Part shown: positions 8,867 to 11,382 of the stretch, in pieces
Numbering within the stretch: position 1 is the stretch's first letter
How the letters are laid out: the number at the start of each line of letters is the position of its first letter
Assembly: GCA_004151065.3 (NCBI GenBank)
Contig: NWUY0300100773.1
Span: 2,108 to 13,489, forward strand
Length of the DNA stretch: 11,382 bases
Origin: Larix sibirica
Lineage: Eukaryota; Streptophyta; Pinopsida; Pinales; Pinaceae
Reading direction: 5' to 3'
Made by a program: the position numbers and the translations under genes
The notes under the pieces: model-generated
Told to the model about the DNA's origin: nothing
Database searches by the model: none
What the model saw: only the letters and a program-made list of their open reading frames with translations

Positions 8867-9633
8867 GAAAAGTATTTTGTTTCTTTGCCTCTAGATCCTC
8901 TTTAGAAAATCAAACCAATGAAAGCCTCTGCTAGGTTAATGTCACCTTCTGAAAGAGAGTTCTGTGCAAAAGAGATAAAAGAGTTGCTTGAGAAAGGATT
9001 AATAGAACCATCCAAAAGTCCTTGGGCATGTAGAGCATTTGTAGTGAATAAACATTCAGAGTAGAAAAGAGGTAAGCCAAGATTAGTTGTGAACTACAAG
9101 CCTCTTAATGCAGTTCTGCAAAAGGTTAGATATCCCTTGCCAGATAAAGCAAGCTTGCTGCAACACATTGCGGGTTGCACTCTGTTTAGTAAGTTTGATC
9201 TCAAATCTGGGTTTTACAAATTGGGATTGAAGCAAAAGATCGCTTTAAAACTACATTCGTTGTCCCTCATGGACAATACCAATGGAAAGTCCTTCCATTT
9301 GGAATCAATAATGCACCATCGGAATTCCAAAAAAGGATGGAAGACATATTCAGAGATATTCCATGGTTATTAGTTTTTATTGATGACATTCTTATTTGTT
9401 CCAAGAACCTGCAGGATCATCTCAAACACCTGCAAAAGTTTTATGACATGGTCTATAAGCATGGCCTAGTACTTTCCCAGTCAAAGATGGAAATAGGGAA
9501 AACATAAATGGATTTTCTGGGTTTCCAAATAAAGCAAGGGTAGGTAATTCTTCAAAAACATGTCCTCAGCTGTTTCAGCCAGTTTCCAGATCAAATTTTA
9601 GAGAAAGTACAACTTCATAGGTTCTTAGGAAGT
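8867..9633 (+). pseudogene. Reverse transcriptase domain, disrupted
   Basis: Frame 2 from about 8915 encodes the RT N-terminus: a polar helix with KELLEKGLIEPSKSPWAC, then LVVNYKPLN (about 9083-9110), and SKFDLKSGF with the first catalytic Asp at 9197. TAG at 9062 interrupts it. At about 9236-9241 the coding frame changes to 1. There LPFGINNAPSEFQ (about 9292-9330) and the catalytic FIDDIL (9376-9393, both Asp present) follow. The first residue of this box is Phe, where Tyr is usual (YxDD). TAA at 9505 and TAG at 9541 interrupt the thumb/connection region. The enzyme would copy pregenomic RNA into DNA in the cytoplasm. This copy cannot produce it intact. Confidence 0.9.
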
Positions 9634-10263
9634 TTGAATTATATTCAGCCATTCTACCGAGGTCAAGCGAGTGATATCCATGTTCTTCAACAACGGATTA
9701 AGAAAAATCCTCCCAGATGGTCAGAACATATGACTTTGGTGGTACAAAAAATAAAGGCCAAAGTGCAGGATCTGCCTGCTTTATTCCTGCCACAAGGATC
9801 AAGTCAGCTCATCATTGAGACTGATGCCTCTGCTTCAACATGGGGTGGTGTTCTATTAGAAGCAATAAATGACAAAGAGCATATATGCGGTTATGGTTCA
9901 AGTTCTTTTAAGGCTACTGAACTGAACTATCCTTCTAGTCATAAAGAGATCCTTGTAGTAAAAAAGACAGTTCAACATTTCAATATGTTTTTAAAACCAG
10001 TCAAGTTTATCATTAGAACTGATTTAAAAATCATGCCTGGTATTTTTAAGAATGAAAACTTAATGGCAGAAAACAGTAGTCGTATTTTAAAATGGTTTAT
10101 ATGGCTTAGCAATTTTTATTATGAGATTGTGTATAAACCAGGGTATTTAACATGTCTTGCTGATATGTTAACTCGTGAGACATCGCAGCTTGTAGCTTCA
10201 ATTCCTAAAATTAATATGTTTACAGCTGGTTCCATTTTAGCTAAAGGAAAAGCTCCCATTTAG
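9634..10263 (+). pseudogene. RNase H domain of the polyprotein
   Basis: Frame 1 continues from the RT connection (FLGSLNYIQPFYRG near 9621-9663) into a retroelement RNase H. Its acidic active-site residues are visible: Asp in IETDASAS (9823), Glu in SSHKEIL (9946) and Asp in IIRTDLK (10021). The C-terminal KPGYLTCLADMLTRE segment resembles the end of this domain, where a final acidic residue is expected. The domain degrades the RNA template during reverse transcription. It is internally uninterrupted and ends at TAG 10261. The same frame continues to code beyond that stop, so the TAG is likely a nonsense mutation. The apparent ATG at 9634 is internal. Confidence 0.88.
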
Positions 10264-10536
10264 CCTTTATACCAGCCGAGGAATAGTCTTTTCCTAAATC
10301 CATGGGACGATTCCCTCTCAGAGGAAGAAAGAAGACAATTGCTAGATTATGCATCCAGACATGAAGCAGAAAGATATCTAGATCTGACTTTGATAAACCA
10401 GATACAGACCAGTCCTCTGAAGATTCAAATACTGGAAAAATGGGAAAGAAGTGCATTCCGGAGTTTCAGCAATGCTCAGGAGAAGCTGAAAAAGTGTAAA
10501 GAATTATGGATCGACTGCAACGAAGAAAACGGCTAG
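10264..10536 (+). pseudogene. Polyprotein segment after RNase H
   Basis: Frame 1 stays open from the TAG at 10261 to the TAG at 10534. It starts with a Pro/Asn-rich stretch (LFLNPWDDSLSEEER). A highly charged, probably helical region with Lys/Glu clusters follows (about 10321-10520). No motif of known function is seen. There is no in-frame ATG, so it is read as a continuation of the polyprotein and not a separate gene. A purine-rich run inside it (10321-10335) could serve as an alternative plus-strand primer tract. Confidence 0.6.
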
Positions 10537-11190
10537 CCTGTATGGTACGTGGATATAGGTGAAGGTAACTTGACTTGGTCCAGTTACAATTTAATCTTGC
10601 AGTTCTGTCGTGAAGAAAGATCCATCGTTATCTATGGTGATCCAAGTAACTTAATAAATAAATCTTGGTCTGGTTGGACTGATATATTGTTGGATAAGTT
10701 TTGCCCACGAGTTGATTGGGTAAATAGACGAGCAAACTTCATTCTACATCTCCAAGCTGATATGCAGATTGCCAATCAGAACCATCAGTGGTTCAAATTC
10801 CTATTGCGGCATCAAGGTGGTCGATATACGCGGTTAGAGCATACTGTGTATATAAATCAAAAATTTGTTAAAAGAGATCGTGATGGTAACCGGATTGATT
10901 CGAGGATGTACACCAGAAATCTCCTACTAGATTTCCGGGTAGAATCTCTTTATGAGGGTGAATTTTTATGTGAACATAATGAGATCTTTCACGGTTCAGA
11001 CGTGGAAAGATACTTCAGCCCTGATTTGTACCCTCCACTACCACCAGAAGATACTCCACAAGGCGAAGATGATTATGATGATTTCAGCTGTGATGAGATT
11101 CTCTCAAAGTTTGACTGCACATGCGGCGGAGTTGATATTGGAGACCGTGTTGTCTGCCTTTGTCGGCATGCTCGTGACCCATATGATTAA
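10537..11190 (+). CDS. C-terminal viral protein region of unknown function (CxC-x10-CxCxH)
   Basis: This is an uninterrupted 217-codon frame plus TAA, in the same frame as RNase H and separated from it only by the TAGs at 10261 and 10534. I do not recognise its family. It opens with an aromatic-rich part (VWYVDIGEGNLTW), then WSGWTDILLDKFCPRVDW, then a basic central part with WFKFLLRHQGGRY. It ends in a Pro-rich, acidic stretch (about 11020-11085) and a Cys/His cluster: Cys at 11116, 11122, 11155 and 11161, and His at 11167. The cluster suggests metal binding. The first in-frame ATG is at 10762, so an independent product would need a non-ATG start or would lack the first 75 residues. This favours a polyprotein C-terminus. 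A florendovirus-type separate second ORF is the alternative. The frame carries no lesion, unlike the region before it. Confidence 0.65.
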   Translation, partial: PVWYVDIGEGNLTWSSYNLILQFCREERSIVIYGDPSNLINKSWSGWTDILLDKFCPRVDWVNRRANFILHLQADMQIANQNHQWFKFLLRHQGGRYTRLEHTVYINQKFVKRDRDGNRIDSRMYTRNLLLDFRVESLYEGEFLCEHNEIFHGSDVERYFSPDLYPPLPPEDTPQGEDDYDDFSCDEILSKFDCTCGGVDIGDRVVCLCRHARDPYD

Positions 11191-11382
11191 AGTATGAATC
11201 TACTTTTTCTTTTTGTGAAAGTTGTGGTGGGTTGGGCTTTGAAAGCATCCACTTTGTATTGTCGAGTATCTTTTCCCTGTCTGTCGGCCATTGTAATAAA
11301 GTTGTAGGCTAGTATCTGTCTTGTTGGTCAGTTCTAGGTCCCCGTATGGCTCTGCCTCGGAGGGATGAGATAATAATGGTGT
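11191..11382 (+). terminator. 3' non-coding region with plant/caulimovirid poly(A) signal
   Basis: AATAAA is at 11295-11300, about 105 bases after the polyprotein stop. TTTGTA at 11253-11258 lies 37 bases upstream of it. UUUGUA-type far-upstream elements together with AAUAAA are known from the cauliflower mosaic virus poly(A) site. No TATA box is convincing in this stretch, so the promoter of the pregenomic RNA is not identified. A Pyr-rich segment (CTTTTTCTTTTTG) is at 11203-11215. The sequence runs off the window, so the junction with host DNA or a second viral unit cannot be seen. Confidence 0.5.

Larger units (their letters stand above)
4683..11190 (+). pseudogene. Pararetroviral polyprotein (movement, coat, protease, RT, RNase H), disrupted
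   Basis: All viral domains lie on one strand and read in one direction, spread over all three frames: frame 3, then 1, then 3, then 2, then 1. The span equals about 2,170 codons, close to the single polyprotein of petuviruses. In-frame stops are at 7213 (TAA), 7387 (TGA), 7429 (TAG), 8005 (TAG), 8100 (TAA), 8864 (TGA), 8903 (TAG), 9062 (TAG), 9505 (TAA), 9541 (TAG), 10261 (TAG) and possibly 10534 (TAG). Frame changes fall near 6430-6475, 8005-8046, 8258-8284 and 9236-9241. In a functional virus the product would be cut by its own protease into movement, capsid and replication proteins. This copy cannot encode that polyprotein. The individual pieces are described in separate entries. Confidence 0.85.
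4392..11382 (+). mobile_element. Endogenous pararetrovirus (Caulimoviridae, petuvirus-like), defective
   Basis: The segment carries, in order, a tRNA-Met primer-binding site, a leader with short upstream ORFs, a movement protein of the 30K superfamily, a coiled coil, a coat protein with a zinc-knuckle relic, a retropepsin, a reverse transcriptase, RNase H, a C-terminal region and a poly(A) signal. This is the domain order of a caulimovirid with one polyprotein. The presence of a movement protein and absence of integrase and paired LTRs separate it from Ty3/Ty1 retrotransposons. About 7.0 kb are present from the primer site to the window end, near the 7.2 kb genome size known for petuviruses. 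Multiple stops and frame changes make it non-functional as a virus. The left edge may extend back to about 4,100 and the right edge is beyond the window. Genus is inferred from layout and length only. A florendovirus is the main alternative. Confidence 0.9.

Noticed and set aside
10321-10335. Purine run after RNase H as the definitive plus-strand polypurine tract
   Set aside because: It lies in a Glu/Arg/Lys-rich coding stretch that generates purine runs by itself, and at least two other runs are equally good.
1-11382. CRISPR array, bacterial operon or riboswitch
   Set aside because: There are no regularly spaced repeats, no ribosome-binding-site-led gene clusters and no prokaryotic gene density. 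The content is plant nuclear DNA with a pararetroviral insertion.

Overview
The window looks like nuclear DNA of a land plant carrying a degraded endogenous pararetrovirus (family Caulimoviridae). The evidence is a primer-binding site matching the plant initiator tRNA-Met, followed by one domain series on the + strand: 30K-type movement protein, coiled coil, coat protein with zinc knuckle, retropepsin, reverse transcriptase and RNase H. No integrase is seen and no pair of long terminal repeats was found, which argues against an ordinary LTR retrotransposon. No host gene, tRNA or rRNA is recognisable. The host species cannot be named from this sequence.

Layout. Positions 1 to about 4,100 are AT-rich, non-coding host-like DNA with a short tandem duplication (1159-1219), an AT-rich palindrome (1292-1339) and a patch of direct repeats loosely resembling a decayed CACTA-type transposon (about 2726-3181). 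Base composition becomes less AT-rich near 4,100. A purine tract lies at 4167-4184, the primer-binding site at 4392, and a leader with several short upstream ORFs at 4404-4682. The polyprotein gene runs 4683-11190. The last 190 bases hold a plausible poly(A) signal and reach the window edge, so the right boundary of the insertion is not visible.

The polyprotein is broken. Reading frame 3 (4683 to about 6440) carries the movement protein and coiled coil. Frame 1 (about 6450-8007) carries the coat protein and a damaged zinc knuckle. Frame 3 again (about 8013-8258) carries a second helical region. Frame 2 (8285 to about 9236) carries the protease and the start of the reverse transcriptase. Frame 1 (9241-11190) carries the rest of the reverse transcriptase, RNase H and a C-terminal region. 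At least eleven internal stops and four frame changes lie between about 6,440 and 10,300, so the copy cannot make a working polyprotein. Both ends, the first 590 or so codons and the last 218, are uninterrupted.

From 4683 to 11190 is about 2,170 codons, close to the single giant polyprotein of petuviruses (Petunia vein clearing virus type). A petuvirus-like assignment is therefore preferred. A florendovirus with a separate second ORF is the main alternative. The most interesting points are the unrecognised C-terminal region with a CxC-x10-CxCxH motif, the uneven distribution of damage, an 8-bp tandem duplication that coincides with a frame change, and a zinc knuckle that has lost two cysteines.
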